A stretch of 64,000 bases of DNA from Oxyruncus cristatus (Eukaryota; Chordata; Aves; Passeriformes; Cotingidae), in the NCBI GenBank assembly GCA_013399855.1, contig VXAY01002249.1, positions 15,296-79,295 on the forward strand, read 5' to 3'. The translations under genes were made by a program, and so were the position numbers. The notes under the pieces are model-generated. The model did not search any database. It worked only from the letters and a program-made list of their open reading frames with translations, and was not told the DNA's origin. Each line of letters begins with the position of its first letter. Position 1 is the stretch's first letter. Positions 24,701 to 38,400 of the stretch are shown here, piece by piece.

Positions 24701-27700
24701 TATCTTGGGGCTGGGTGGCTAAACCCAGCTCTGAGCCCAGCCCTGCTCCTGCAGGAGCAGTTTTCTGGATAAAGCAAGTGAATGATCTGCCATAATTGCT
24801 GCATGGTCCAGCTCCCACTGGAGGGAAGGGCCATCTGAGCACTGCAAAGTCGTACATCCTCCTGGAGAGACTGTCCTCTTGGGAAGGAGGGAAAAGGTCC
24901 CTAAAACTGTGCAAACCCTGAAAATTCCATGGCTTTTCTGTGGCATCCATGGCTTTTCTCTCCTTTGCACTGCACAGGACTTGCTGTTTCATCTGTGAGG
25001 TTTTGGTCCTGGGAGTGAGAGGCACCAAGTGGGGATGTGGTGCCAGCTGGACGTGGCTGAAGAGGCTCTGATTAGCAAATGTCACCGAGGCCTCTGCTAT
25101 TCATGAGCAGCTTCTTGGATCATCATCCAGCGGGGTTTGGGGCTCCCAGTGTGCTCTCTTGTACTCTGAGCATAGTCCTGCAGGAGTTGAGGTCGCAGGT
25201 GAAGCCTGAAGCAGCCCAGAGAAATTGTAGTATCACACTCAAGAACAGCTCTGTAAAACTGAAAATAATGTCATGGCATCTTGTATTCCATTTTTTTCCA
25301 CTTCAAATGCAACAGCTCTGTAGAGTCATTTCACTACTAACAGCCCCACCAACTCCTCCTTAGATCTTTAGCTGGCACTTGGAGCTGAAAGTCACAGAGT
25401 TCTCTTTCTGGTGCCCTGTCACCAGTAATAAATGTTCTGCAGTCCCCAACTTGCACCTTGCGTGGCCTCATTGCCTTCAGTGGCTTGATCAGATGTAATT
25501 AATTCACTCCAGAGTCGTTTAATGATGCATAAGAAGGAATAGATTCAAGCTCAATCTCGTAACTGCTTTGCCTCTGAAATCTAACAGGATTAAAGCACCA
25601 TTAAAAAAATCCAAGTAGTTCTGTGAGCAGGGAAACTGATGAAGCCTGGATTCCTATGGATTTGTGTCTTGTGCTTGATTGACTATTTAACTGATTTATT
25701 TGAAGATTATTTTATCTCTACATACACCTCTAATCCCTTTCTGCTGAATATTTTGGCAGTTCCACGCTGCTTGCTGCAGAAATTCCCCAGTAGGATCAAT
25801 AGTTATTAGGACGAAATTGTTCAAAACCCGGTTTCTCTTTTACCTAACCCCCTGGCTTTGGAAAATTGAAACACTTCAGGTTTTTCTTTGCATCTTTTAC
25901 TGCTACATTTTGATGGGAAAAAGCACAGAGACGTAGTCAGGAGCTCGATAAACCCTAATTCCTTAAAATAAAGACGAAAAAAAGTGAAATAAAGAGTAAG
26001 TTCTTCAAGATAATTCACAGGACTGTGAGGATAAGAAGAAGCAATCATAGAGCAATCTTGAGAAGTGCCAAAAGGATAACGGGAAGAAAATGTTTATGAC
26101 TGAAACAAAGTTGTTGGGAAGTCAGATCAAGGATTTGGGGTGGGGAACCACACTTCTATTTTTACTAAACCCATTCTTTTAAAAACCTTTGGGAAATAGT
26201 TGTGCTTAAAGAGAACAGTAAGAATTACATAAATGTCAAAAAAAGAATGTCACCAAAATATATAGGACCTAAAAAATTCACTAATGACCCGGATAAACAG
26301 TTACCTGGGATGACAAAAACCTTTTATTAAATTTCTGTGGGTTTGCCAGCTGTGGAAGTAAAGCCTGTGTCATTCAGGAATATAATAAATCACATTTTAA
26401 ATGTCATGTCGCTTACCACTCACTAGGTTCTATAAAACTCAGACGACCCAAGTAGTTAAAAAATCTTCAGAGCTTTAAAGTTTATGAAAGGCAAGAAATA
26501 GGGAAGTCAGGGATAAGCCCAGTTCCGGGAATGAAAGTAATATACCTAATTTCACACAGACAAGGAAAGGAATAACATTTGTGTGTGTTCTCTACAACCT
26601 TTGTACATATTCTATATTATTATTATTATTATTGTTTATTATATTTTTTTCATGTGTTAAAAAAGTTGTGGGGAGTTCCTGATTTTTTTTTTTTTTTTTT
26701 TGTAATTCTAGAACTAGTCTTGAGCAACACTTTTCACATATAAAAATCCCAGGTCCTGAATGTTCATAACTCACTAGAAGACACTCTCAAGGTGTAACCA
26801 TAACTAGAGACTTAATAATATTAAAAATAATATGATTTATTGTGCATGGGCTTTGCAGTGACAGCAACACCTACATTCAAACCTGTAAATCTGCCATAAT
26901 TTGGGGAGTACAATTTTTACAGCCATGCCTCAGATGAGGACAGGCAGAGCTTGTTAAATTCAAAGTTACTTGTCCATTTTGCTGTTTCTGATTCTTCACT
27001 CCAGTAGAGTTTGGTTTGTATTAATGTGCTTTTTGTTCAGCTGGAGGAAAATTCATTACAGACAAGTTCAGTAAAAATGGGTCATTTTAATCAACGTGAT
27101 GTATTTCTCCTTGGTTACAATAGTAGTAAATCCATAGTTAAGACTCGCAAGCTGTTGCATAAAGATCCAGTGACTTCTGTCTCAGGGTCTTGAATTGAAA
27201 TGGGAAGAAAGAGCAATGAAAGTTTAATGTCTGAATCCTCCCAGATGTTTTTTCCTTCCTTTCTTTTCAAAATCTGTGATTGATACAGAAACGATCTAGG
27301 GAATTTTTTAACTTAAAGCCTCAGAGTAATTAATTTGTTTGTTCCTCCCTGATGGATTCCCTGCCCCTGCTCTGAACAGTCTTTCCACAGATTTCCGTGA
27401 GTGAAACGTAGGGGCAGAACCTGGGGGCTGGAGGTGAAAGATGAAGGTTGAATGATGATGATTTATGTCCTTGAACTCCTCTGTTTTAGGAAGTTGCTCC
27501 TGTAGGAAGCCCAGCAAAGCAGTGGATCTCCCAGCCAGCCAGAGAAGGATTTGAAGGCGTCTTTCAAGGTAGGTGTAAATGTGTAAAATTGAATAATTTG
27601 TTTTATCTGCGTGAGATGATTTTTGAGAAAACAAGTGCCGTGTATTTCTTTGGTTGATGTAAAGGATGAGACCTGAGGTGAAGCTGGGAGAACAGAACTT

Positions 27701-29867
27701 GACTAAAATACGTCTCTTACAGAGAATTCCCCTGATTAAATTGAAAAGTTGGCACCTTTGTCAGTCCTAAACATTGCAAAGGGAATAATTTATGAATCCT
27801 GGCAATCCCTGTTTAACGGTACAAGGTTCACATAAAGCATTTCCTGCACCTTTTGAGATCAGATCTCAAGAGCTAAGACCTGGAGTTCTTAAAAACAAGC
27901 AACACAAAGTTATTTTCAGGCTGGCAGCTTTCCGAGATGAGGATCAGGACGGTCACATTCCAGTGGTGTGTCTGTCCAGGAGGTACTGAAGGAGTTGGAT
28001 TTTGGTGCTTGTTGTTCATGTTTCTTCCTGTGTGAGTTCTTACAAATCACGACCACGTTCCCAGATATCCTGAGAATACAGGAGTGACAGATTTTATGTG
28101 TTTCACATGCAGCTCATCGAAGTTACTTGCATGAAGTGGAACATCCTCTGATTTAATCCCTGCATTGAGTTTGTTTAAAACAGAACCACTTGTGAGATGT
28201 GAGGTAGTTTTAGGATTCTTTTGCTCCATTCCTTGATGCTGAATGCCAAGAGAGTCAATCTGCATTTCGGTTTTTTGAATAAACCCCAGTTTGTTGACAC
28301 TGGTAGAAATTTGCTTTTTTTTTTCCTAATTAATGACTTCGTTCAAGAGAGTACTGAAATCAGAAATTGCTGCTGATAATTAAAAAATAGACAAAAAAGC
28401 ATTTCGGGATGAAAAAAAAAGCTGGAAACAAATTTAAATTTAATCAATTAATTAGAAAATTTCAGACACCCTGATTTTTGGTGGTATTGTTTTAACTGTT
28501 TAGTCAGCTGTGAGAGGAGACACCAAAGATCCTCTCCAATATTGAGGTGAGACTTTTTTTCAGTAGTTGGCCTGATATTTGTCAGCGAAATCAAGATTTT
28601 TCTTCTTGTAAAGGGGGAAAATCTCAACAGAGTCAAAGATCTCTTTAAATCTATAAAAAAAAAAAAAGGAAGACTTCGGTCTCTCTTCTTCAAAGAGAAC
28701 CATGTAATGCTGGACGTGGAGTTTCGTTTGGCTCAACACAAGTAATCGAGCTGAAGACATAAAAATATTTATTGGCGGTTTAAACTAGAAAAAAACTTGA
28801 AAAGGGAAAAAAAAAAAAAGAAGAAAAGTAACAGGTTTGGTCATGATTTGTGTGCCTGATTGTTGTTAAAATCTCACTTGTAGCATTAAATGTGATGCAG
28901 GGCAGGGCCGGGTCTCTCTGTGACTGGAAGAGCTGCCGGTGTGGGACAGGGCCAGGCAGGCGCCTGGGGGTTATCCCCCCGAGGTGATTTTTCCTTGCAG
29001 GCAGGGTGGGCCCATCCCAAGGGATCAGATCGTTCACCCAGCCCTTCAGTAAACCTCCCCTGGCCAAGATGAATTAAGACAGGCAATACTGTTTTCAGCC
29101 CAGGAGATCATTTGTGGGGAAAATGTTGAGCTCTCCGTTTATCAGCAGAACGAAGTGGTAAGGAAAGTACATGGTGGGAAGTTTATCAAACTCCGAGTAA
29201 TTGGAAGGAGCAGCAGTTTGAGAGGTGGGTGGCAATATTTCACTGGGCTTTGATGCAAACTCAATTCTGCTGCTTGAGTGGTAGTGATTTTTACAAGGTT
29301 TTAATAAGGGGACATCTGTGACTGTAGCCTTAGCAGAGTTCATGTCCTTTATAGCATCAATAATTTACAATAATTCAATAGGGACCTGCAGAATATAAAA
29401 CAATCCTAGTGGAAAATGACTTCATTGGAACCATCTTCTGTGGCTGAAGATTCTTTTAAGTGTCTGGTTTCAATGAAACACGAAATAACGTATCCATTAT
29501 ACTTTTATCATTGCACAAGAGAAAACCTTGTTCAACAGTCTTTGTTACATTTCACTTGCTTTAGTGTGAAGAGAACAATTTCTCATCTTTGGGCTGCTTC
29601 TGAAAAATTTCCAGTGTGACTTGAAGAGGAAAGCATTTAATAATTTACATAATATCTATTTTAAAACATGTGCCTAAAGAAGTGCCTGAGATGTTGTTCA
29701 GATAGTGTTCACTAAAAATGCACAGACCCGGTTCTAATCTTGGTCACATCCTCCATCCTCCTAAAAGCAGGATATTTCTAGGGATTCTAATAGAATAAGC
29801 TTTACAAGGGAAGAATTTGGAGCCTGATGTGTATTGTAGCACCTCAGCATCCTCTGAGTACCACAGG
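21784..29867. other. no gene recognised; long chance frame and one exon-like segment
   Basis: Holds a 192-codon frame at 23331-23909 (+) with no recognised domain and an exon-like 79-bp segment at 27490-27568. A moderately GC-rich island at about 24240-25100 has no CpG-island character. The rest is AT-rich single-copy sequence. Confidence 0.5.
26616..26633 (+). repeat. (ATT)6 microsatellite
   Basis: Six ATT units are followed by further T-rich sequence and a 19-bp poly-T at 26683-26701. Both are short and without known function. Confidence 0.9.
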
Positions 29868-29955
29868 GACTTGGGGCTGCTGGTGCTCGAGAGGTTGGAC
29901 ATGAGCTGGGTTGTCCTTAAGGCCCTTTCCAACCAGGCCATTCCATGACTCTGGG
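29868..29955 (+). mobile_element. short CR1-like 3'-end fragment
   Basis: GGACATGAGCTGGGTTGTCC, then TTAAGGCCCTTTCCAACCAG and a CCATTCCATGACTCTGGG tail match the layout of a CR1 3' terminus in sense orientation. The copy is only about 90 bp and diverged. Confidence 0.6.
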
Positions 29956-30186
29956 ACGTGGATAGAGGGGCAACTCCTGTATTTGACTCTCAGAAGTGCT
30001 GAAACTGTCCTTGTCACGTAATACTTGATTTTATCCTGCTTTCTGAAGACTTGAATGACCGTTCTCTGCAGCTTTTTGTCTCCACCTGAACTCCCTGTTT
30101 TCCCCAGTTTTCGATCTGTTTATGAATGTTGTCTGAAATTGAGAGAAATACCAATATTTTCTATAAATAATAGTGCAGATAGAAGA

Positions 30187-30365
30187 GAGAAATCATAGAA
30201 ATATGGGATGGTTTGGGTTGGAAGGGACTTTAAAAATCATCTCATTCTACTCCCTGCCTGGGCAGGGACTTCCTCCACTAGCTCAGGTTGCTCCAAGCCC
30301 CGTCCAGCCTGGCCTTGGGCACTTCCAGGGCTGGGGCAGCCACAGCTTCTCTGGGCAACAGATCC
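30187..30365 (-). mobile_element. CR1 LINE 3'-end fragment
   Basis: AAATCATAGAAATATGGG followed by ATGGTTTGGGTTGGAAGGGA and CCTGGCCTTGGGCACTTCCA is the complement of a CR1 3' end. It stops at CTTCTCTGGGCAACAG. Confidence 0.93.
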
Positions 30366-32165
30366 TTTTGCAGAAACCACTGTGATAAAGTCTGTGGTTG
30401 TGTTTACCCTCTGTTGTTCCCCAGATCACCAACATGAGAGATCATCCTCAGACAAATGCTTGGAAATTAGTTTATTTCTACTTTTCCTATGGTTTCTTGC
30501 TTTATGATTCTTTTAATCACTCATTTTTTTAAAAAAAATTAACATGAAAACCCAAATAACAAGCAAAATGCTGTCTGTGCTCATATTATGCTTAGTTATT
30601 TGACATATATCCTAATCTATTTTGTATCTTTTTGGCAATAATTCAGTTGTCTCCAGACCCCTTTCAGCCTTTCAGGAGGCTTTATTTTGGTGTTAATTCC
30701 CTCTGAAATCAACTGAGTTTGCCAAAGGAATTCTGAAGGTTAGAAACCCATTTCTGGTCTCCTGGAATCTTTTCATTTTCATTGTTGTCACAAGGCTTTT
30801 CCTACATCCCCATTACATAAGTTAAATTAAGAACATAGGTCTAGTCATAGTCGTAATCAATTTTCTGATTCTGTGGAGAAGGGAAAAGTGCTGGAGCATT
30901 AACAATTTTTAAAAGTACATTTAAATCATTATTCATTTATAGGGTTGCATTAATTTCTGAATAATGCAGCACTGGAGATGGATGATTCACAGCGATGTAA
31001 AGTCTTTTGTAGTCATTTAGAGCCTCATTATATGACTCTATCACTCACTGTTTCCACCCACAGACGCTTCTTGAACTGATGAGGCAAAATCATTCTGATG
31101 CAGATAAAAGGGAGAGCCTGGCAAAACAAATACAACAACAGTTTTAATTAGGCTAATGTTTTTAAATTCCCACAAGGTTATAAAAGCACACTTGCAGCCG
31201 TTTCAAACACAAGCGGAGAAGGGCTCAATCCTTCCCCGTCTGAATATGGGACTGAAGCCGACTGCAGCACCGAGCAGTGATCCCAGCTCTTCCCAAAGCG
31301 GGCCTCGGCTCCACCACCTGCCGGAAAAGTGGCGTGTCCAGGTCGGTGGAGCAATGTGCTGAGCACAGAAACCTGCAAAAACCTTAATACCCTGAGATGA
31401 ACAAAACTGAACCCAAAACAAAGCAGTAAAGGCAGGAAGAGTAAAAACCCGGAGACACCTGCGAGTCCCAGGAAGCACAGGCGGGTGGAGGTTGGCTCCA
31501 AAGTGCTGACTCGCACGTTGTTTGGCTTTATTTCTATTTGATTCGCACAAAGGCTTTTCTTTCTGTTTATTTCCTCAAATAATGACACCTGTGCATTGAT
31601 TCTTTTTTTTTTCTGCTTTGTTTTCGCCTTTTGAAGGTCTAATCCTTTGTTTGAGGCAGGACTGTGTTATTAGTGGAAACAGGAGCCTGTTGAGGGAGGC
31701 CGAAGTGCTTCATCAATCAGAAATCGTGTGTTTGGGTTCACTTACCTCCCCACGGGGAAGATTAGAGTCATGAACAAGTTAGGGTGAGGTACAACCAAGG
31801 GCTTTGATGAAAATAAATCCCAAAAAACCCTGCTAAATTTAATATGAACATTTTCTAGATTTTCTGAGCTGTTTTTAAGTTCCTAATTTGTGTGCACTTA
31901 ACTAGTTTTCACGTTGAAATTACAGGAAGAAGGAATTTCTGTGCAGCTTCTTGTGGGCAGTTCTTGTTAGAAGAAACTTTACTTTTCAGACAGGGATTTT
32001 TTTTTTTTATTTTCTACTTGTCTGTATTCTCTTAAAAGGTGAAGGATTTTATTCTTTAGTTTCTCATTTAACAATTCACCACATCTTTTGCTGTTAACAC
32101 ACCCTGATGCTCAGACTCTGCCCTAAGTCTCTGTGGCTACTGCTTGTTCTGGAGCTATATTTTAT

Positions 32166-32465
32166 ATCATAGAATCATGGAATCACAGAATGGTTTGGGT
32201 TGGAAGGGACCTTAAAGCTCATCTCATTCCACCCCCTGCCATGGGCAGGGACACCTTCCACGAGACCAAGTTGCTCCAACCTGACCTTGAACATTTTCAG
32301 GGATGGGGCAGCTACAGCTTCTCTGGGCAACCTGTGCCTCTCATAGGGAAGAATTCTTTCCTAATATCCCAACTATAACCCTGCCCTCTGTCAGTTTGAA
32401 GCCATTCCCCCTTGCCCTGTCACCCTCTTGTTGTGAATAGTTGTTCTCCATCTTTCTTGTAATTT
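32166..32465 (-). mobile_element. CR1 LINE 3'-end fragment, ~300 bp
   Basis: The tail shows two copies of the ATTCTATG/ATTCCATG octamer (ATAGAATCATGGAATCACAG), then TGGTTTGGGTTGGAAGGG, GGGGCAGCTACAGCTTCTCT and a GTCAGTTTGAAGCCATTCCC block. Its clear octamer tail makes it one of the better preserved copies. Confidence 0.93.
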
Positions 32466-35400
32466 GTGGTGCCTCAGTTACTGCAGATGTACCCAAATAC
32501 CTGCTCCTCAAATAGGCTTGAGAACCTGTTCTATGTCTGCTTCTAGTGATTCCTGTGGGGATGACTCCCACATCCTTGGACAGTCTGGGAAGGCTGTGAA
32601 GGGCCACATCTGTGGTGTCACACATGCCAGAAGCACAAGAGCTTCTTTTGGAACTCTTGGAGCTGCTTTCTTGCCCTGGCCTTTGAAGATCAGAGGAGAT
32701 CAAGGCCACCATGTGACTGCAGGATGTGCAAAAGCACAGCGCAGCCTCCCAGGAAATGGTTGTTGAGGCATGTGTTCTCACTGTTGTGTATAAAAGGGAT
32801 TCACGTTGTTCATTTATTTATTTGCTTCAGATATTTGGGCAGAAAAAGCTGCAGAGTACAACTACTTTTAAAGTCTTGCACTCTGGAGAGAGAGTTATCA
32901 GAGCTGCTGAGCTCAGCACCCCATGTGTTAATGCAGAGGTTCTCATAGATAAATTTCCTGGGTGTTTATAATTTTCCTTGGGAGTTTAATATTTTTTAGG
33001 AAGGCAAACAGATTTTTGGCAGCTGGGCTGAAATCACTACAGTGCAACTTGTGCATTCAGGAGGAGTGTTGAAGGCTTTGTGTGATGCCGGGCAGAGCCT
33101 CTTCCCACAGTGAGACCCCCAGTGGGACATTTGGGATCACAGACAGAAAGGGACAAATCTGGACCTTTGAGCCCCAACCTGCTGTCCAGAGGACGTGGGT
33201 TGCCTCAGCAACACTGTACCTGCTCAAGGAGCCACCAGCTGCTCTGCAGAGTGATGGAGGTGGCAGAAATCCTCTCTGCTCGTAATTTCTGTTCATTATG
33301 ATCCATATCTGCCATTTTTGTCACCCCTGAGGAGGAGGGGACAGGCAGTCCGCGTGCAAAGTGGCCTCTTGCGTGGCTCAGTGTGAACATTTCTCCTCTT
33401 TTAGCCCCAGATGGTCGCCGAGTGCTGCAACCTTCACATTCTCCATTGAGAACAGGGAACACAAAGCACTTTGCAATCAAATGTTCCTACCCAGAGTCTC
33501 CCTCCCAGCTGCCATCACCTTTTAGCCGTGTTTTCTGGGTGGTTTATGGGCTGACACTCTGGGGGGGGCGTGTGGCTGGTGGGCTCTGCGGGGCGGTGGT
33601 ACCAGTGACCTCCATTATTGAACCTGCCCATTGTCACTTACCGTGTAAATGAGAGTGTTATTGCTCCTCCAGAATAAAGTGTGCACGAGTCAGAAGCGAG
33701 CCATGAATATGGAAATGATGCAGAAGGCCATTAATAGCCTATAAATTTTGCAGCTTAGTGCTTTGCTTGGAAAACCTCAGCGGTTTGATTTCGCCCGTAT
33801 CCAAACACATCCAGCAGATTGGTTTCCCCAAGGAAAGGCAGCTTATGGAGAAGTTATATTTCTATTAGGCAGCATTTGCATAGAAATGATTGCTTCCTGT
33901 GGGGCTTGAGGTGGTAGGAGAGCGAGGGAAGGAGGAGATGCAATGGGAAAACACCACGATGCCGTGATTGTTTTTAAATATAGAAAGGAGAACTTGTTAT
34001 GCCCACGTGCGGTGCTGTCATTGAATGTGTGATCACCTTGTGGCAGTGCAGGTTATTTGTCCGCCATTTTTTAAAAGCTAAAAATGGCTAGTGATCTCTT
34101 TTAAAAAAAATAAAAAAAAAAAAAAAGAAAAAAAAGAAATCTGTTTTCTTGTTCTTATGGAAAACCAAACTTTTAAATCCTTGCGTAGTAGAGAAGACAA
34201 GAGCAGAGGAAGACACTTTCCCACTGGGGAGCTGCTCTTCTGAGTGTATTTGAGGTATATCAGCATGGAAACTTGGGGAAGATTGAGAATGCTGCTTTTC
34301 ATGCGGAATTAAAATCATTAGGCATTTCTAACAGGGGTTGCTAAGTACAGAAATGCCATCAGGGGCTCGGGAAGTCCTTAGTGGGGCACACTGGAAGGAG
34401 CAAGGAGGCTGCAGAAGCCCCTTGGATGCTGGTGGGTACCACGAACCTGTTCAGTGACCGGAGCAGGATGGAGCTGACGGAGCCACTCTCCTGGCACAGC
34501 CCATCCATGGGTCTGTGGTGCCTGTGTGGGAAGAGATGGATCTGAGCTCCAGGGATCTTCTTCCGACGAGAGCCTTCTGGGTTTTGGAGTGTTACAGGGG
34601 AAAAATAACACCTTGTTCCTCTGCTGCTTTCGCTGCTTTAATGGTGGAGTTAAAGTCCCCTCATTTAGCAGGCTTGCTTAGCTCTTACTTGTAACTGTTC
34701 CTGCTTCTTTCCTAATTGCTCCTTGCCCACTGGAGAATTTGGGTGTGCCTTTTACAAGCCAGGTGGGATACAGGGAGTCATGGAAGCCAGGCCAGATGGT
34801 CCAGCACAGTTGTTTTGGGATGGGGAAATGGCAAATCAATTGATCATGAACGAATTTCTTGAACTGTGTAATGTGCAAACATGGGTCGAGTCCTTCATGG
34901 CCCTGGCACAGAAACATATTTTCCCTCACTGAAGAGATTTAAAGGGGGGAATATTCTCATTGCAATTTTTGTGGTGGGGACAGATTGCTTTCTCTTTTTC
35001 CATTCTCATTAAAACCCTCTGTCAAAAAAGAAGCCATTTGGAATTTTAATGCTTTATATTTCTTGTAATTCACGATGTTTAGGCTGTAAGAACCTGACCT
35101 TTCCACTGCTCTGTGATTTGACTGACTGATTACTTCCTCCTCAAGTTGCCACCCCTTTTTTTTTCCATGTTACAAAGGGAGTTAATTAAGGAGGATTTAC
35201 ACGTGTGTTCATCATTTCTTTCCGTGGTGTAGGTCAGATGTGTCCTATTGTTGCGGTGAAGTTAAGAGGCATTAATCACTTTGGGTGAACTTGCAAAGCA
35301 TCCCTTCCTTTCTTTTTGGCTTTCATTGTTCTCAGGTGTGCTAAATGGGAGTAAAATATGCAAGAATACGCTCAGGCATGAAAATTAATGATCAAGACAG

Positions 35401-38400
35401 AGATTCACTATAGCAAGAGGCTTTGAAAACAGCTATTTTGAAATGACAGTGTTGGCTGAGCTTTCAAAATAGCTGTTTTCAACAACTTCATGGTCTTTCC
35501 ACTCCAACAACAGATTCCCTCGCCTTGCCGAATAACTCACAGAGGAATTTAATGCGTTTCATGAGCACCTTCTAACAGAGCTTTCAATTTATTAAAGTTG
35601 CTTTGGGTGAATCTCTGTTGTGGGTGTTTATAAAGCCATTGTAGCGGCATTAACGAAGAATCTCCACTGACATATTGTCCTAACCTTTGAATATTGCTCA
35701 GGTGAAATCCTCTCCCTCGCTGACATTTAAATTAAACTTATTTTGCAGCATGCGTTCCTGAATAAAAGTCCTGAATAAAAGCTATTCCTGTCTGGCTGCA
35801 CAGCTTTGAAAACCACAGTCTCCTAATCAAAACACGTCTCTAGCAAGGAGATTGAAGTTTACAGGCCCCTATTTTTTGAGCTTGCCACGTTTGTTAGATC
35901 TGAGTGTTCTAAGTTAATGTAAAACACTACAAACATTCTGCATGGACAGAGATTTTGTTCGTGTGGGGAGAAATCTATTGTGAAGTTCAGTTCATCTTGC
36001 ATTTGTGTGATGCGTCCTCCACTCAGTGCTTTTTGTTTGGTAGAAAAACACTCTTACATTAAAGGGGTTCTGCCCCGTGTTTAAACAACCTGATTTCCTA
36101 TTGAACTGGCCAAAGGTATTTTAACTGTTTCCTTTTTAATGATGGTTCTGGTAACATTTTGGTACTAACACAGAAATAACTGTTCCCAGAACAGCAGCAC
36201 CTCTGAATTCGGAGGAGGGAGAGAGCCCTGTTCAACCCCCAGGCTGAGTGTGAGACCAGCCTTTCCTGGTAATTCTGGGAGCAATTTGGTGTGGCTGGTA
36301 AAGCCATTTCTGTGGGTTCTTTCACAAACCTCCCAAACCTGAAGCTGTCACCACCAAACCTTCTGCTTCACCAGGTATTTTGGTGGAAATGGCTCATTTG
36401 AGCTTCAGCCTTATCCAGTCTCACATTTCTTACATCTTCTGCCAGGATCCCACCACAGAGCTACTTTTGCTCTTTTCTTATCACTCTGAAGGTTTAGTAG
36501 AGAGGTAAATGAAATAATATTTTAGGCTGATTCGATTCTGTGTTGTTCTGCCTGCAGCATCTTGAAAATTTATTCACATTTAAAAAAAACCAACGTTCTC
36601 ACTCGTTCTCGCTCCATCTTTTCCCAGAGTTGTCTGAGGGTTTCCCTGAGGTACTGTTGTCCAGGTCTCTGCCTGTGAGTGAATAACCCGTTGCAAGGCT
36701 GTTTTTTGCTCCCTGCCTTCACACCTGATGAGTAGATCACCCGTGTACTCGTACCAGTGCTGGCACTGTGCCGGCATTTTATTGTCTGTAAAACTCTGCA
36801 GAGGCAACTTCTTCCTGTGCAGAGGTAGGAAAGTGCTCAGTGTAGGTTTGTAAAAGTCTGTCAGCGGCGAGGCTGCCTTTCCCTGCGCTTCAGAAGGCTG
36901 CAGCTGTGACGTGACATCTCTTCTCCCGTGACAGTCGTCATCACAAAAACAGGCTCGGGGGGCACGCTGGCTTCTGCCGGCCCGGGGATGTTCCTACAGA
37001 CAGAGGGTTTCATGGAGCTCGTGCCAGGCACACACACGTGGCCAGCAGAATTAACTGAATAAATGGTAAAGTGTAGGGAGCGAATTCCTAAACGTGCCCA
37101 TGCTCAGGGGGAGTCTGAAGTGCAGGGGTCTGAGATGTCAGCTCCCATTTCCACGGGCAGGCGGGGACTCGCTGTCACTGACACACAGCCACACTGCCAG
37201 TCACCTATTTGATGCTAAAAGAGCCTAAATTTAACTCTGCTTGACTATAAAAAAGGAGGAGAGTTGCTAGGGCTTTTAATATGGGTGTGAAATGCTTTGA
37301 AAGTTCAGATTGCTTCTTTTTAATGCCACTTGGGCCTTGCTCTGCTCTCCAACATACAGGTCGTGGCACTTCAGCACCTGAACAGTGGTTTAAAGTTAGA
37401 GGAAAAAGTTGAAGTGTTGGAATCTGGTTCTGAATCTGAAGGTTTCTAATTTCAGCCACTTCATCTTTTGAATTTATTTCGCCCTATAAGTTCTTTTCAA
37501 AATGCAGTGATGAAGCTCCATGACAGATAACAAGGACAATCAATCAACTTGTCAGCTTGGGAGTGAAAATGCTGTTTGGGAAGTGAAATCACAGCATATG
37601 TTGAAGAGAACAAATAAGAAATTATTCAACAAACTCGTGGACATTTGTTACTGAAATAAAGTGGTTCTGAAGCACCACCTCCTTTGGGCACATTTGGTTG
37701 TGAAAGTTTCTTTTTATTCCTCTCTGGCCCAAAAGGATGGGAAAAAAAAGTGAATTAAAAGACCCCTTTGGGTGAGACATTTCCTTTGGACACCAGAGCT
37801 GTGTGTTGCCATCTGAGCCATCTCCTGACATCAGAAAAAATCTGGAAATACTTCAAAAACAGTGTTTCCAGTGCAAGGGTTTTTTTTTTTTTCTTGATTC
37901 TTCCTCTTCTGTCTGGTTGTGGCAGTGTTGATGGTCACTCCTCTTTGTGCTGTTCCAGTAAGGATGGTCATTGGAAATTCTTTGGGAAAAACTGCCCAGA
38001 TCACTGTATCATCTGAGAATCTGGGGAGAATTCACCCAAGTAAGATCTCATTTCTGCTTTTGCTGAGGAAATTCCCAGTGAAATGTGGCTGGGAAATGTC
38101 ACCTGCCCTTGCACTGAATCTTCCTGATAATTTGAGGAGCATCACGAGAGGCCTGTCTCAAAGGCCTGACTTACCATTTCCCTTTAACTCTCTTGAGCAT
38201 CTGAAGAGACTTAGATTAAAGTGCAGAGGGAAAACTCTGCTATAGGTGAGGGAAGAGCATGAAATAGTACCTGGAAATGGTGAATCTTTTGGCAGATGGA
38301 GTTTTTCAGAGGCTTATGAAGTGGCACTGAGATTAAACCTTTTTGTAAGACCAGGTACAACATGTACTGTTTAATCCCTGCCTGGGTTTAGCCTGAAAAA

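Noticed and set aside
24361..25085. Overlapping 144- and 161-codon frames on opposite strands
   Set aside because: GC-richer local composition explains the lack of stops. No domain, splice signals or recognisable homology.
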